Assembly (NCBI RefSeq): GCF_000344685.1
Contig: NW_006920431.1
Span: 76,982 to 138,834, forward strand
Reading direction: 5' to 3'
DNA: 61,853 bases
From: Gloeophyllum trabeum ATCC 11539
Taxonomy: Eukaryota > Basidiomycota > Agaricomycetes > Gloeophyllales > Gloeophyllaceae
Positions 35,483 to 46,479 of this stretch are shown piece after piece (the stretch's first letter is position 1; every line of letters starts with the position of its first letter). Position numbers and translations under genes: made by a program. The notes under the pieces are model-generated. The model saw nothing but the letters and a program-made list of their open reading frames with translations. It was not told the origin of the DNA and ran no database searches.

Positions 35483-36895
35483 ATGTCGCGCGTAGCCTCT
35501 CGTGAAGCTAATAGAATCGATGCACTCCGCCTTCCTCCCGAAGTGTGGCTTTGTATCCTCCGGGAAGCAACAGCCATGACATACGACCCTCTCGACCCTT
35601 CACAAGAATTATCATTCCTCGACTCGCCTTCCTTCCGCCGGAAGGACTACTGCAAGTGCATGCAAAACAAGCTGACCCTGTCGCTCGTCAGCAAGAGCTG
35701 GAACGTTTGGGTCCGGCAATACTTATACGAGTTCGTTTGGATCAGCCGCGCAGGTCAGGCCAAGGCACTCGCACATACGCTACTGCTACAAGATATGGCG
35801 CGCGGCGAAACTTGCGGTCGCTTCATCCACCGTCTACATATACAAACATCCATCCTTGAGCGGTGTCTCCCCGCGGACCTGAGGACGATCGTGACGTATT
35901 CACCACAGCTCATCATATTCACCGACCACCAGTCCATACAGCGAAATCGATACGAGGAGGCACCCGACCCCAAGTGCTCACCGGACAAGATCTTCTCGCT
36001 ACTCGCACATCCGAATAACAAGCTGCGACGACTATCGTGGACGACATACGACGATACCCCTTTCCACCTCGACATGTGCCCGCTCGTGAGTCGACCCACG
36101 ATCCACCTCGAATACTTCGAGCTCTCCTCCTGCTCCCCCAACTTCTCTGCCATCCTCCCGCAGTCTCTCCATCACACCGCCGTGTACGTTTCGCTCCCCA
36201 ACCTCCGCTCGCTCAAAGTCAGCCTCGACAACGTCACCTTCGCGGTGCTCGCCGCTTGGGACATGCCGCAACTCACGAACCTTTCGGTCGTCTCCGCAGA
36301 CTACAGTTACGCCGGCAGCGGGTTCTCCGCCTTCTTCGAGCAGCACGGGCCAAAGATCAAGCAGCTCGAGCTCGGGCACTCATCATCGCTTGTCGAGGAG
36401 TACGTGCTCGCGCGCCCCCAGCACGCCGCGAACCCGCAGACCATCCGGCTGGCGGAGTGGTGCCCGAACCTGCAAGAGTTCATCTGCTCCGCGGACGCCG
36501 AATGGCATTGGCAGACGCCCGACTGGATCGCGCCGCACGTGCTCCTCCCGACGCACCCGACGCTCGAGTTCATTGGCATCCGCGACATGGACGCGCGCCT
36601 GCGCAACGACGCCGCGCTCCCGTGGGCGACGTCCACCGCGGACGACGCGCCATTCTTCCCGCTGCTCGAGCAGCTGTCGAGTCTCCTGCGCAAGGAGGCG
36701 TTCCCGCGCCTGCGGTACGTGCGCGATTTGAGCGAGGAGAGCCACCGCATGCGCTCGTGCCACCCCGAGAGCCGCATCGTCAGCTTCTGGGGCAAGGTGA
36801 TCAAGCGGTGCAGCGCGCGCGGCGTCTGGCTGGAAGATTACTCAGGGGTGAATGTCACCCTGCGCGCTCTGAAGCGGGCGAGCCTCAATCTATGA
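35483..36895 (+). CDS. F-box-like protein, intronless, distinct from the clustered family
   Basis: A single open frame of 470 residues starts at the first ATG after the open region begins. The N-terminal block IDALRLPPEVWLCILREATAM, followed after an insert by LTLSLVSKSWNVWVRQYLYE, is the Agaricomycete F-box-like domain (about residues 8-85). The rest is an LRR-like array with PNLRSLKVSLDNV, MPQLTNLSVVS and IKQLELGHSS, and a conserved C-terminal end rich in Arg. It probably recruits an unknown substrate to an SCF ubiquitin ligase. G/C-ending codons in the second half and an intact frame argue for function. It shares neither intron pattern nor obvious sequence with F-box A-D, so it is an independent member of a large superfamily. 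Confidence 0.85.
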   Translation: MSRVASREANRIDALRLPPEVWLCILREATAMTYDPLDPSQELSFLDSPSFRRKDYCKCMQNKLTLSLVSKSWNVWVRQYLYEFVWISRAGQAKALAHTLLLQDMARGETCGRFIHRLHIQTSILERCLPADLRTIVTYSPQLIIFTDHQSIQRNRYEEAPDPKCSPDKIFSLLAHPNNKLRRLSWTTYDDTPFHLDMCPLVSRPTIHLEYFELSSCSPNFSAILPQSLHHTAVYVSLPNLRSLKVSLDNVTFAVLAAWDMPQLTNLSVVSADYSYAGSGFSAFFEQHGPKIKQLELGHSSSLVEEYVLARPQHAANPQTIRLAEWCPNLQEFICSADAEWHWQTPDWIAPHVLLPTHPTLEFIGIRDMDARLRNDAALPWATSTADDAPFFPLLEQLSSLLRKEAFPRLRYVRDLSEESHRMRSCHPESRIVSFWGKVIKRCSARGVWLEDYSGVNVTLRALKRASLNL

Positions 36896-37452
36896 ACGTT
36901 CCTCCCGGGTTGCTCTGGATACCATTCGGTTCTCATATGTTCTTCTGGGTTGATTTCTGTGCTGGTTGGCATTTCGTCATGACCATGTATGTTTTAATGA
37001 CCGTTATCGCTTTCCTGTTCCATGACGACGCTCGCAATGTCTATACTATTTTATGCTGTAACGTGTAGTACTAAGCTTGTATGACCTCCTCTGTTCGATA
37101 TCCCGCCATGATGTCGGGGATGATATACCGAACTGAAGACAAGAGTCGAGAGCCAAACTTATAGAAGAACAAACTTGAAGTAACATCACCCAACAATAGT
37201 TTGCCCGGTTCACACTTGAAGTCCTCCGAATTCTGCGTCCTCAGATACCACGATGGTTGGTCTGTTGCCGGTTGGGACTATTTATTTGAATTGTTCGCTT
37301 CCATCTGCTGCCCAGAATTCTCTGGCATTTCGTAGCTGACGCAGAGTCCTCAGTGCCGTGCCTAGGTAGTGCGGCAGCGTCCTCTTTGAGAAGTACTTCC
37401 TACTTACTACTGGGGCGAAGCGATTGTACACGTTTGGCTTTCGGCTTCTATC
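36896..37452. other. Intergenic, no gene seen
   Basis: 3' flank of the intronless F-box gene. Nothing recognisable. Confidence 0.4.
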
Positions 37453-37687
37453 ATGCCTCTGGTCGGACTCCCATCAGAAATCCTGGATAGCAGAGTCACT
37501 AGCATCCTACCTTGAGTATCGGGAGTACCTCCTGTCCTTGTCCTCATCCTGCAGGCGCCCCTCATCCGCAATTTACAACCCGGTCTTCTGGCCGAGACTG
37601 GAGAGCAACGCCGACTTACTCCGCTCTCTGACCATTTCTTCCCGCTTACTCACGCACTGGTCCAATGCAAGACCACTGGAGGGATGA
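37453..37687 (+). pseudogene. F-box family relic (N-terminal fragment)
   Basis: The ATG at 37453 opens MPLVGLPSEILDSRVTSILP and meets a TGA. In another frame EYREYLLSLSSSCRR and NPVFWPRLESNADLLRSLTIS follow. These match the start of F-box B (VDLPPELVHRIACFLETRED, then VSFAMSCRY, and KPVLWSRLARDDMRASLTRS) in order and spacing. The fragment ends in a stop at 37687, and no second half follows, so this is a truncated, frameshifted copy. Confidence 0.65.
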
Positions 37688-37875
37688 CCATAAAGACATC
37701 GGGCCGACGGCGATCCTCACCTGTGTTGCACTGGTACCTTCCTCTGTCCAGGGCCAAAGAGTCTGTGACGTTTGACTTGCACGAATGTGTATGCTACAAT
37801 ATTTAGGTGTATCTAACTCGCGAGTGAATAACTTAAAGGATCCCCTTCCGAGGCTCGCCCTGCAGGATACCAAGA

Positions 37876-38481
37876 TCAGTGCGGAAAGCTGCAGATCGTG
37901 GTCATTCCACTCACTCCAAATATGGAATTGTGTGCAGCGCTGAATATCCTCGCGACCTGGCCATCCTTGGCTTTAGGGTTGTACGCGTGCCCGGTGCACT
38001 CGGGGGCACAGATCGGCGCCTTGAACTTGAACGTCGCATGTGAGTCCTCGTCGGACCTCGACGTGTGGAAATCGTTGATGATGTCGACGTTCAGCGAGCC
38101 AGAAAGTTTCAGCGCCGACGACGCGGCGTTGATAGCCGTCTCAACTCGCGCGAGCGCTGCCTGCTGGCGGCCCGCGATCACCTTCTGCTGCGCGGTCTTC
38201 TTCGCGATCTTCGCTTGAGCCTTCTTCAGAGTCTTTGCGTCTTTCCTATCAGCTGCGGTGAGTTCGGGAATTACGATGCTTTTCAGGTCTCCGGCGAAGG
38301 TGGGGTGGACGGTCACTGCACGAGCGTCGAGTACGACTAACGATGGGGCGGGCTTCGAACATCACTTCATCGCTGTGATATGGGAGCTTAGAGAGAAGCG
38401 GCTCACCTCTGCTACCGGCAAGGCCGCCACATTACCAGCAAGGGCGAGGAAGGCAAAGGCACCGAGGATTCTGAGCTGCAT
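37876..38481 (-). CDS. Small secreted protein S1, uncharacterised family
   Basis: Two exons (38481-38407, 38352-37876) give 183 residues. Exon 1 encodes exactly a signal peptide (MQLRILGAFAFLALAGNVAA, then LPVAE), and the intron falls right behind it, in the same place as in paralogue S2 at 47239. The mature part begins near DARAVTVHPTF, has a Lys/Ala-rich, coiled-coil-like helix (about residues 65-110) and a C-terminal part with two cysteines in the block APICAPECTGHAYNP. It is shorter than S2 because the frame ends at CSFPH, so it may be truncated or have a missed 3' exon. I know no function; size, signal peptide and duplication resemble fungal secreted effectors, which is inference. Confidence 0.75.
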
Positions 38482-38614
38482 TATTCAAGAAAAATACGAA
38501 GGAATGGACCTTGAATGCGGCACCGCCAAGTAAGCCTCGCGGAACTGCTGGCACGACTTACGCGGATGCTCACCAGTATTAGATTATATGAACTAGGCTA
38601 AACGTGCAGACGTC

Positions 38615-38674
38615 GAGTCACAGACTCTGGAGCAGTGCTCGTAAGGGGTGAGGGATGAGGGAGTCGCAGACACC
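38615..38674 (-). promoter_or_regulatory. Candidate paired dyad element upstream of S1
   Basis: GAGTCACAGACTC (38615-38627) is a perfect 5+3+5 dyad. A degenerate second copy, GAGTCGCAGACAC, starts 46 bp further out at 38661. The same arrangement occurs upstream of paralogue S2. The near dyad is 134 bp from the S1 start codon. Confidence 0.55.
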
Positions 38675-38700
38675 TGGGGTATAACTGAGTGTGCACCCCG

Positions 38701-38708
38701 CTTTTATA
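38701..38708 (-). promoter_or_regulatory. TATA-like box on the S1 side
   Basis: The reverse strand reads TATAAAAG, 220 bp upstream of the S1 ATG. It could serve S1 if the leader is long. Confidence 0.35.
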
Positions 38709-39548
38709 GGCAACGCCTGTCCGGCCCTTGTCCCTTGTCCCGGAGTACGTGATGGTTGACCGCATGCCCGAGATGCGGATATTCGCGACGCTCAGGCACT
38801 TTTGCGACGTTGGCATACCCGAGGTTCTCCGCCGCCGCTCTGAGTTGCCCTCGTCGCGAGGACACTGGATCGACGTGCATCGCCTTCACACGGAGGTAAG
38901 ATTGAAAAATCGGAATTTATATTGTCTAAGACAGAGCTAGATCGCGTGGTCGTTCGCGCCTCGCAACATTATAGGTCAGTCTATGGTAAGGAGTGAGAAT
39001 GGATATCACAGACCAGGGGACGTTTGTGATGTATTGATGGCAATGAATGATCTTACCGTCGCAGCATGAAAATGAGTTCAGACATACCACTCAGAGGCGT
39101 GGACAAGACGAGCTTACAGCCTGAGGTTTCGTTAAGACTCGGAGTTGAGTCGCCTAGCATACTTAGTTATCATAGAACTCAGGCTCCGATGTAGAGAGGA
39201 CAGTCAACGTCAACTCGAAAAAGTGATGTGTTACTGAGGCGCCGTCGGCTTTCAGAAAAAGCGGCATATTCGTGATTTCGCAAGCGGATCAACGCCAACT
39301 GCCATTGGCCATGAGACTACCATCCCCAAGTTCCGTCCCGCGTCAGGTATGTCTCACATCATCGCTCGAGGTACGACATCAATCACCATCAAGACAGCTG
39401 TATAGCCTGAAGATCAAGCGCATCAGCGCCAGTGTACAGGCGCTCGTAATTGATATTCCAGTGCCTTACCTCGCGGGCGGAAAACCAGTTCTCGAGCCCA
39501 CATACTTATCCTGGTACTTTCACGCTGTTTTCGACACTTCCGTCTAGC

Positions 39549-41089
39549 ATGCAGCCCGTCGACCTGCCACCAGAATTGGTCCACAGAATCGCCTGCTTTC
39601 TGGAAACACGAGAGGATGCCGTATCCTTCGCAATGTCCTGCAGGTATCTCTACTCGATTCTTCGTGACACACACTTGCAGTACCGCGACATACGAAGTCC
39701 TCTCTGCAAGCCCGTTCTCTGGTCCCGGCTGGCCCGCGATGACATGCGTGCTTCTCTGACGCGCTCTCTCACCATATTACCAGAGAACGTTTTCAACGAC
39801 ATGCAGTCTGTCATTTCGGACTATCTTCCCATGGAAGAACGCGTTCCAGAGGAATATCGCGAATGCAGTCCCGTGGACAATGGCAGAAACTCAGACGTAC
39901 CCCGCAGGCGGGAGGTGCTTCATGGGCACGAGCAGAATCTGATCGCCGCCCTCAAACGTATGACGAACTTGCGCCAATTCCGATGGTTCCGTATGCCTCC
40001 ACCGGTGTCGGAGGGTAAGGATGACCTGTGGACAATGCTCAACTCACTAGGAACGGTTGAGGAGCTGCACGTCCTGGATCTGCAAGACTTGAAATCATCT
40101 GGCTGGCGCTCTGTCGTTGAGACACCATCGGTACGTGATGATCTCTTCGTAGCAGGAGACTTATCTAAATAGCAGATTTCTAGTTCCTGTCCTTCCAGGG
40201 ACTGACGTTCTTGGATCTCCGGACGGATGTGGCGGACCGGGCTGAAGATGATCCGGACCTGGATCCACTACTTCGGATGCTTGTCAACTGTCCTCGTTTG
40301 AAGGTACGTCCACTTTGCTCTCAACATCTACGGACGTTTAACAGCATTGCTCTTCGGGACCCTCTCTCCTGGATTCATTCTCCAGAGTCTTCGCGTGCAC
40401 CTACAACTCTTCTCCCAAGTCGTAGCCGCAGACGCAGAGATCTTAGTTCAAGAGGGACGATGGCCCCAACTAACCTCGCTCTATCTAGAAGGATTCAGTT
40501 GCCAGCCGGACAGCTTATCCGCCTTCTTGAGTCACCACGAAGCCCTCAGGGAACTCAGACTCTCATGTATGATGCCCGGCTACAGATGGCGGGACCTCTC
40601 CCTGCCTCAAGGCAGCCTCCCGAACCTCTGTACTCTCGAGTGCCACAGCCCGACCGCGGCGGCTCTGCTAAGGGACCCCCAGGTTGCACCCAACCTCGCG
40701 TCGCTCCGCGGGATCGATCTTAGCGACACCGTGCGTCTCAATGACTATTTCCTGCTGGATTACGAGTACGATGAGCCGGAGTTTGGGGAACCTGATGTCC
40801 ACAAGGAGAGACCGTCGCCGTGGAAGGCGGAGCTGCTGGAAGCAATCAGAGCGCATCCGAGAATCACGTCGATCGAGGTGGATAAGAAACCGACCGCGGC
40901 GCAGATTCGTGAGCTGAGACAAGTAGCTCCGCAACTTAAAGAGCTGTCCTTCTGTGGCGAATACGACCGTAAGGTGAGTACTTCTGCATACTTCGGATTC
41001 CGACCTCTCGTGTCTGAGTCGCTAACTGAACCCCACAGGGGGAACATCTATGGCATGAAGCACGGTTCCATTCTCCTAGATTGGTATAG
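39549..41089 (+). CDS. F-box protein B, clustered paralogous family
   Basis: Four exons (39549-40130, 40184-40303, 40386-40973, 41039-41089) give 446 residues. The F-box is at residues 3-45 (VDLPPELVHRIACFLETRED, then VSFAMSCRYLYSI). The middle carries RQFRWFRMPPPVSEGKDDLWTM-type family blocks, and the second half is leucine-rich (LTSLYLEGFSCQPDSLSAFL, then LRELRLSCMMPGYRW). The intron positions equal those of A, C and D. It ends soon after the last leucine-rich block, without the C-terminal tail found in A and D. It is closest to C at 45018 on the opposite strand, which has the same total length. It is transcribed away from secreted protein S1 from a shared 1.07 kb region. The likely role is an SCF substrate receptor; the substrate is unknown. 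Confidence 0.82.
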
Positions 41090-41804
41090 ACAGGCAGCTT
41101 GGTGGTCATATCGTATCCCAGGACATTAGATAATGTACACCATAAGTACACTACATCCAATGTACAGTGCTCGATTCCCTGGGCCACTTATTCGTAGTAG
41201 CAAAGCCTACAGACAGGCTTGCCTGCCTTTGGCCTTGCCTTGGTGTCTCTACATTATTTAATTCTCGCAGCGCTGTGATTTACTTCCGTGAATACAGGGG
41301 GTGGCGCGACATTCCATAATTAAGGGACCGGCCGCGCATGGATGACAGTTGAACCTGCCGAGTGTTGGTATGGATTTATCATTGATGCCCACGCGATCGC
41401 GAGTTGTAAGTCGACTTCGCTGTTCCTTTCCGATAGCGCAGTCGAAAAGCCGAGCTGACCTTTATTGGCTGGTTCTTAGACGTCAAACTCCTTCCGCGAG
41501 CAATCCGCGAGGCGTTCAAGAGTCGCGAAGCAAGACGGATCAGCAAGTGCTAAGCGAGCGGAAGCACACGGAAAAAATAATCTTATCAGATATCCTTATA
41601 CTGGATCGGACTCGGACGCTGTTGCGCTCATCCATAACTCAGGAATTTATGTTCACGACAGACGCGCGTGTACGCAGCAAGGCGACCCCGCAATCATGTC
41701 ATTGACTCGGAGCCCGGGGCGTGGAGGCTATTCCCCCGTTAGAAGGGGCAGCTCGGGTACGTCTATTCTCATACTGACTCGGAACCCGCTTGCGCTGAGC
41801 TGGC
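41090..41804. other. Promoter region of the siderophore transporter
   Basis: No coding region is supported, although a weak frame is open at 41349-41705. It contains a strong iron-GATA site (41583-41591) and a weaker CGATAG at 41431-41436. Confidence 0.5.
41583..41591 (-). promoter_or_regulatory. Iron-responsive GATA-repressor site (ATCTGATAA)
   Basis: The reverse strand reads ATCTGATAA, an exact match to ATCWGATAA, the consensus bound by fungal siderophore GATA repressors (Urbs1, SREA, Sre1). It lies 214 bp upstream of the siderophore transporter ATG, the expected place for repression under iron-replete conditions. Confidence 0.7.
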
Positions 41805-44466
41805 ATGTCTGAAGAGGACTACTTACTCGGCGAGGACGCTCCCGCGGACGGATTGGATGAGGATGGAGGTCTTGCGAGCGAGGAGGGCTCGGAGGACGAG
41901 ACGAACGGAGTGAAGACGGTGGAGGCGACGGAGCAGGTGTACGGGCGGTACTCGAGGTGGTGTCTATTCTTGGGGTGAGTGCAGTCGACGATCTCTCCTG
42001 CGCACAGCGACAGATGGCGGTTCGAAAGGCTTGCTTCGGCGTCTTATATCTACTCTCTTGACGGTTGCACGACACCGTACTACCTAACGTTCGCTGCGTC
42101 GACCTTTGGAGAACTCAGCTTGATCAGTTCCATTCAAGTGTCACAGTCGATCATCAGTAAGTCTGCAGTTATGTGCTGCTGGGATTTATTGGTCAGGATC
42201 GCCGCAGTTGCTGTTGGGAAACCAGTAATTGCCAAGATAGCTGATATCTCATCAAGAGGTGCTGCATATGTCATCGTCTGTCGGTATACAAACGCCCAAG
42301 TAGCTTTGCATGATCACTCATATCCAGTTATCTCCCCGCAGTGCTTTTTTATGTCATTGGTAGGTCAAAAAGGACTCAAAATCAGGGTTCAGAAAGTGAC
42401 ACCAACAAGGATACATGTTCATTGCCTCGGCTTCAAGCATTGCATCAATAGCGGGCGGTATAATTGCCTACGCCATGTACGCTCACGTCAAACGTCTCAT
42501 GAGGTCTGACTGCTCACCAACAAGTTGGATATAGCGGTTACACGTACGTCAGTTTATATCTCTAGGTATATCCGTAGCTTACGACCATCGCTTCAGCGGC
42601 CTACAACTGTTGACCCAAATAATAATAGCCGATATCACCACTTTGAAGTGGCGGGGGCTCGTCTCCGCCCTCGTGTCCTCCCCCTTCCTGATTAACGCCT
42701 GGGTCGGCGCGAACATCGCCGACTCCGTGCTCGCACACGGCGGTTGGCGCTGGGGCTGTACGTCCTCCCTCTGCCTCACCTCGTCTCACTAACTCCTCGC
42801 GTTATCCACAGATCGAATGTTCATCATCCTCGTCCCGCTCGCCCTCGCCCCCCTCATCGCGACGCTCCTCTGGGCCGAGCGGCGCGCGCGCCGGTTGGGC
42901 ATCGTCGACCGGAGCGTGCACGGGCGCGGGCACTCGCACTCGCGCACGCGGTCGTCGCTGTCGTCCTCCGGCTTCCTCTTGGCGAAGCGCACGCGGCTCG
43001 GGCGCGCGTGGCGGGTGCTCGAGTCGCTCGATTTTGTGGGCCTGCTGTTGTTCGGTGTCGCGGTGTATTTGGTGTTGATCCCGTTCACGCTGGCGAAGGA
43101 GAACGGTGGTGGGTTTCGCTGAGTTTATATGTTACCAGAACATGTTCAAACTAATTTGAACTCCTGAATGAATAGGACATTCCCAAGCTGCTTCTGGGTG
43201 GCTCTCGCTGGTCGGGTGCATTCTCTTCGCGTTATTCGTCGTCTGGGAGCAGAGATACGCCAAGCGACCTCTCTTCCCTATCCGTCTCACTCGCAACTGG
43301 AGTGTCGTAGCAAGCTGCTTGATTGGATTTACTGACTTTGTAAGTTCTCGTTCTGTTCATCTACTTCTCTGACTAAGTTGCTTCCATCACAGATTTCCTT
43401 CTATCTCACATTCACATATCTTTATTCATTTATCTTGGTTGTGAAGCCATGGTGTGTCCCTTCATTTGAGATCTGAGATATGAATGCGTTCAATAACAGC
43501 TGTGCCCTTTCAGGACACTTATACAAGCAAATTATTTCCTGCAAACCCAGATGTTAGGACTGACAGTAGCTGGGATTATCGTGGGGGTCCTGATGCGGTA
43601 CTTGCAACGATACAAGGTATGCATCACATTCAAGCGCAAATCTCCCGACTGACGCGCGCCCAGCCGCTCCTTATATTCGGTCTCCTGATCCGACTCCTGT
43701 AAGTATTGTTCCCGCTCATCGTTCCCCATTCCACTCACGCCGACATCTTCAGGGGCGTGAGCCTTATGATCCGCTCGCGCGGCGCCAAAGGGTCGACACT
43801 CGAGTTGGTGCTTACACAGCTCCTGCAAGGCGCCGGCGGTGGGTTCGCCGCCGTGTCTTCGCTCGTGGGCGCCCAGGCGTCCGTGGACCACCTCGACCTC
43901 GCGATGGTGACCGCCATGGTCCTCTTGGTGACGGAAATCGGGGGCGCCGTCGGCGGGGCGTTCGGTGAGTCGTGACATGTACGAGATCGTGGGGGCCAGT
44001 CGCTGAGGGGGCATTATGGTATATGGCAGCGGGTGCAATATGGGCAAATATGATGCCTGGGAGGCTCCGACGGTATCTGCCTAGTCTGTCTCCCGAAGAT
44101 ATAGAGGAGCTGTATGGGAGCATCTCGAAAGCCGCCGAACATCCCCGAGGACATCCTATTCGGGAGGGTGTCATTCACGGTAAGTCATTTCACTTAGAAA
44201 CCTGTGGTCCTGGGGTCCATTGAATTGCATGCATTCTGATGTATTCGATTGTATTCGCAGCGTATGATGATACAATGAAGATCATGGTCATCACCGCTAC
44301 GGTGCTGAGCGTAGTGCCAGTGCTCATTTCGTTGACCATGCCGAACTGGTACCTGGGAGATACGCAGAATGCTGTTGACGACGCAGACGGATCAGCAGAT
44401 GGCACATCACCGGAGCGATCGAGAAGGCCACATAGTCTAAGCAGGAGCTATAACAGTACACGGTGA
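41805..44466 (+). CDS. Siderophore-iron transporter (MFS, SIT/ARN family)
   Basis: Fifteen exons were traced: 41805-41974, 42029-42156, 42208-42279, 42342-42359, 42410-42476, 42525-42543, 42597-42757, 42812-43108, 43176-43339, 43393-43451, 43514-43616, 43664-43698, 43753-43964, 44030-44179 and 44261-44466, about 619 residues. These plasma-membrane H+ symporters import ferric siderophores. Family marks are an acidic N-tail before YGRYSRWCLFLG, SIIIAVGKPVIAKIADISSR, TGLQLLTQIIIADITTLKWR, PFLINAWVGANIA, WEQRYAKRPLFP and the C-terminal MPNWYLGDTQNAVDD. An iron-GATA site upstream supports the call. One junction is odd: exon 5 ends in phase 2 but the next exon needs phase 1 to read GYSGYTGLQLL, so the frame slips by one base between 42476 and 42525. 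This is an assembly error, a real frameshift or an unusual splice. The donor at 42280 is also weak. Confidence 0.85.
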
Positions 44467-45017
44467 ACAGCAAATGTAGTAATACCATCGCGCGACGCCC
44501 AAGGAAACGGGCATCTGATTTATACCAATTGAAACGAAGTCGAATAAGACTCAGTAGGCAAGCGCTACTGTGACGCCTTTCCTGCTATAGCCTTGGAAGC
44601 GCCAGGCTCCCTCTGTTTGACTCGGATATTATACTTGCAAATCGCTCATGATCAGGGTGCGAGCTTGTGCGTCGGGGCAGATTATGACTTCATCGTTGGA
44701 GCATGGATTCCGGATGCGCAGAACGACTGATACATCCGAGTAATGAGATGAACCGTTCTGGAACAATCAACCTGCTAGCATACATATGTGATGGTCGCTG
44801 AGCTCAGTCTCACACTCTGTCGGTCCCTTTACTTTCCACCAGGCGCCCAAACGGTACTTCATCGGTGGTCCAAAAAGGTCCGTCGACCTATCCACCATTC
44901 GCGGCCCCAACGGTTCGAAGGCATGGTCGGGTCAATCTGGGTCTTTAGACAGAGGTACCAAACGAGGAGAATGATCTCGAGCTTCATGCCAACATTCCAC
45001 TCCCTTTTCTTCCTGGG
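44467..45017. other. Intergenic between convergent SIT and F-box C
   Basis: No gene seen. Confidence 0.45.
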
Positions 45018-46479
45018 TTAGCCGTCTGATAGTCCAAGACACTCCATGGGACCGACCTTGCGATCATAGTCGCCGCAGAATGATAACTCTGTTATTTGTG
45101 GAGCAACTTCAGCTAGTTCCGCCACCTGAGAGTGGCTCGGTTCTTTGTCCAATTCGAGCCACGTGATGGACGGGTGCGCTCTAATCCCTTCTAGGAGCTG
45201 AGCCTTCCATGGAGATGGGATCTCTCGCTGCAGTTCGAGAATTTCGAGGTCGTGCTCGTCCTCCCATTCGTAGTCCCACTTGAAATATTCGGCTAGGCGC
45301 ACAACATCGTGAAGGTCAATGGCCTGGAGCGTGACGAGATTGGTCGCTACCTCGCCGTTGCTTAGTAAAGCCGATGCAGTGGGGCTATGGCATTCGAGAG
45401 TTCGGAGATTCGGGAGACTTCCAGAAGGAAGTACGAGATCTTTCCATCTGTAACCAGGCATCATGCACGGGAGTCTCAACTCACGAAGACCCGAGTGGCG
45501 ACCAAGGAAGATGGCTAGGTCTGTAGGCTGGCAGTTGAAGCCTTCTAGATATAGCGAGGTCAAATTTGGCCATTGTCCGTCTCGAACCATCACGTCCGCC
45601 GGTGCGGTCTCGATATGGGTGAAGAGGTGCAAATGCAGTCGAACATTCTGTACGTGCGGATGCCGTCAGCGAAACGACAGATGATGAGCGGACACATCAT
45701 TGCTGGAAATCAAAACTTACCTCGAGAGCAGGACAGTTGCTGACAAGCATTTGAAGTAAAGGCGTCACGTCTGGGTCTTCGCTGATACGGTCCATTGCCT
45801 CTGAACGAAGCGTCAAAGATGTCAAGCCGCAGAAGGATAGGAACTACGAAGCACGGTGAGTCAGGACCTTGCCGTATGAAGGACTACACACCGACGAGGA
45901 GGCCACAACAGAAGGCCAGCTAGGTAAACACTTCTCATGTAAGTCCAGTATATGCAAAGCACGAACGGTCCCCAACGACTTGAGAATTGTCCAAAGATCG
46001 TCCTCGCCAGTGGACACGGGGGGCAGTGGACGAAACCATCGGAATTGGTGCAAGTTCTGCATACGTCGCAAAGCAGTACCCAGTTCATGCTCTCGTGCCC
46101 CGACCACCTCACTGCTCCACTTGACGTCTGACCCGTATCTCCTGCCGTCATCGACGAGACTGCATTCGCGGTATTCTTCCGGCGTACGCTCCACCATAGG
46201 CAGGTAGTCTGCTATCACGGACTGCATATCCGAGAAGGTATTTTCGGGCAATATTGTCAAAGAGCGTATCAGAGATGCACGACTATCGTCGTGCGCCAGT
46301 TGCTTCCAAAGGGAAGGCTTGCATAATGGGCTCCGAATATCGATATACTGGATATGCAATCGGCAAAGAACCGAGTACAAGTATCTGCATGTTAGAGCAT
46401 ACGACACGGCGTCCTCCCGAGTCTCGAGACAGCAGGCGATCCTGTGAACCAATTCGGGCGGGAGGTCATGAGGCTGCAT
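45018..46479 (-). CDS. F-box protein C, clustered paralogous family
   Basis: Three exons (46479-45892, 45843-45721, 45647-45018) give 446 residues, the same length as F-box B. The start HDLPPELVHRIACCLETRED, then VSYALTCRYLYSV, is nearly the same as B, as are FRWFRPLPPVSTGEDDLWTI and GFNCQPTDLAIFLGRHSGLR. The first two introns are at the family positions. At the third, B has AAG followed by GTGAGT, whereas C has AAG followed by GTCGGT; the donor seems lost, so the frame reads through to a stop after GLSDG. The gene is inverted relative to B and diverges from secreted protein S2, so together they mirror the S1/F-box B pair across the siderophore transporter. It is a likely SCF substrate receptor with unknown target. 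Confidence 0.82.

Larger units (their letters stand above)
38482..39548. other. Divergent promoter region of S1 and F-box B
   Basis: About 1.07 kb lies between the two start codons. It contains the GAGTC dyads and a TATA-like box on the S1 side. A 91-codon frame ending at 39547 just before the F-box B start has no recognisable content. Confidence 0.45.

Noticed and set aside
36037..37068. 343-codon plus-strand ORF in a second frame of the F-box gene at 35483
   Set aside because: Arg/Ala/Pro-rich frame shadow of a GC-rich coding region; the F-box frame has clear leucine-rich repeats.
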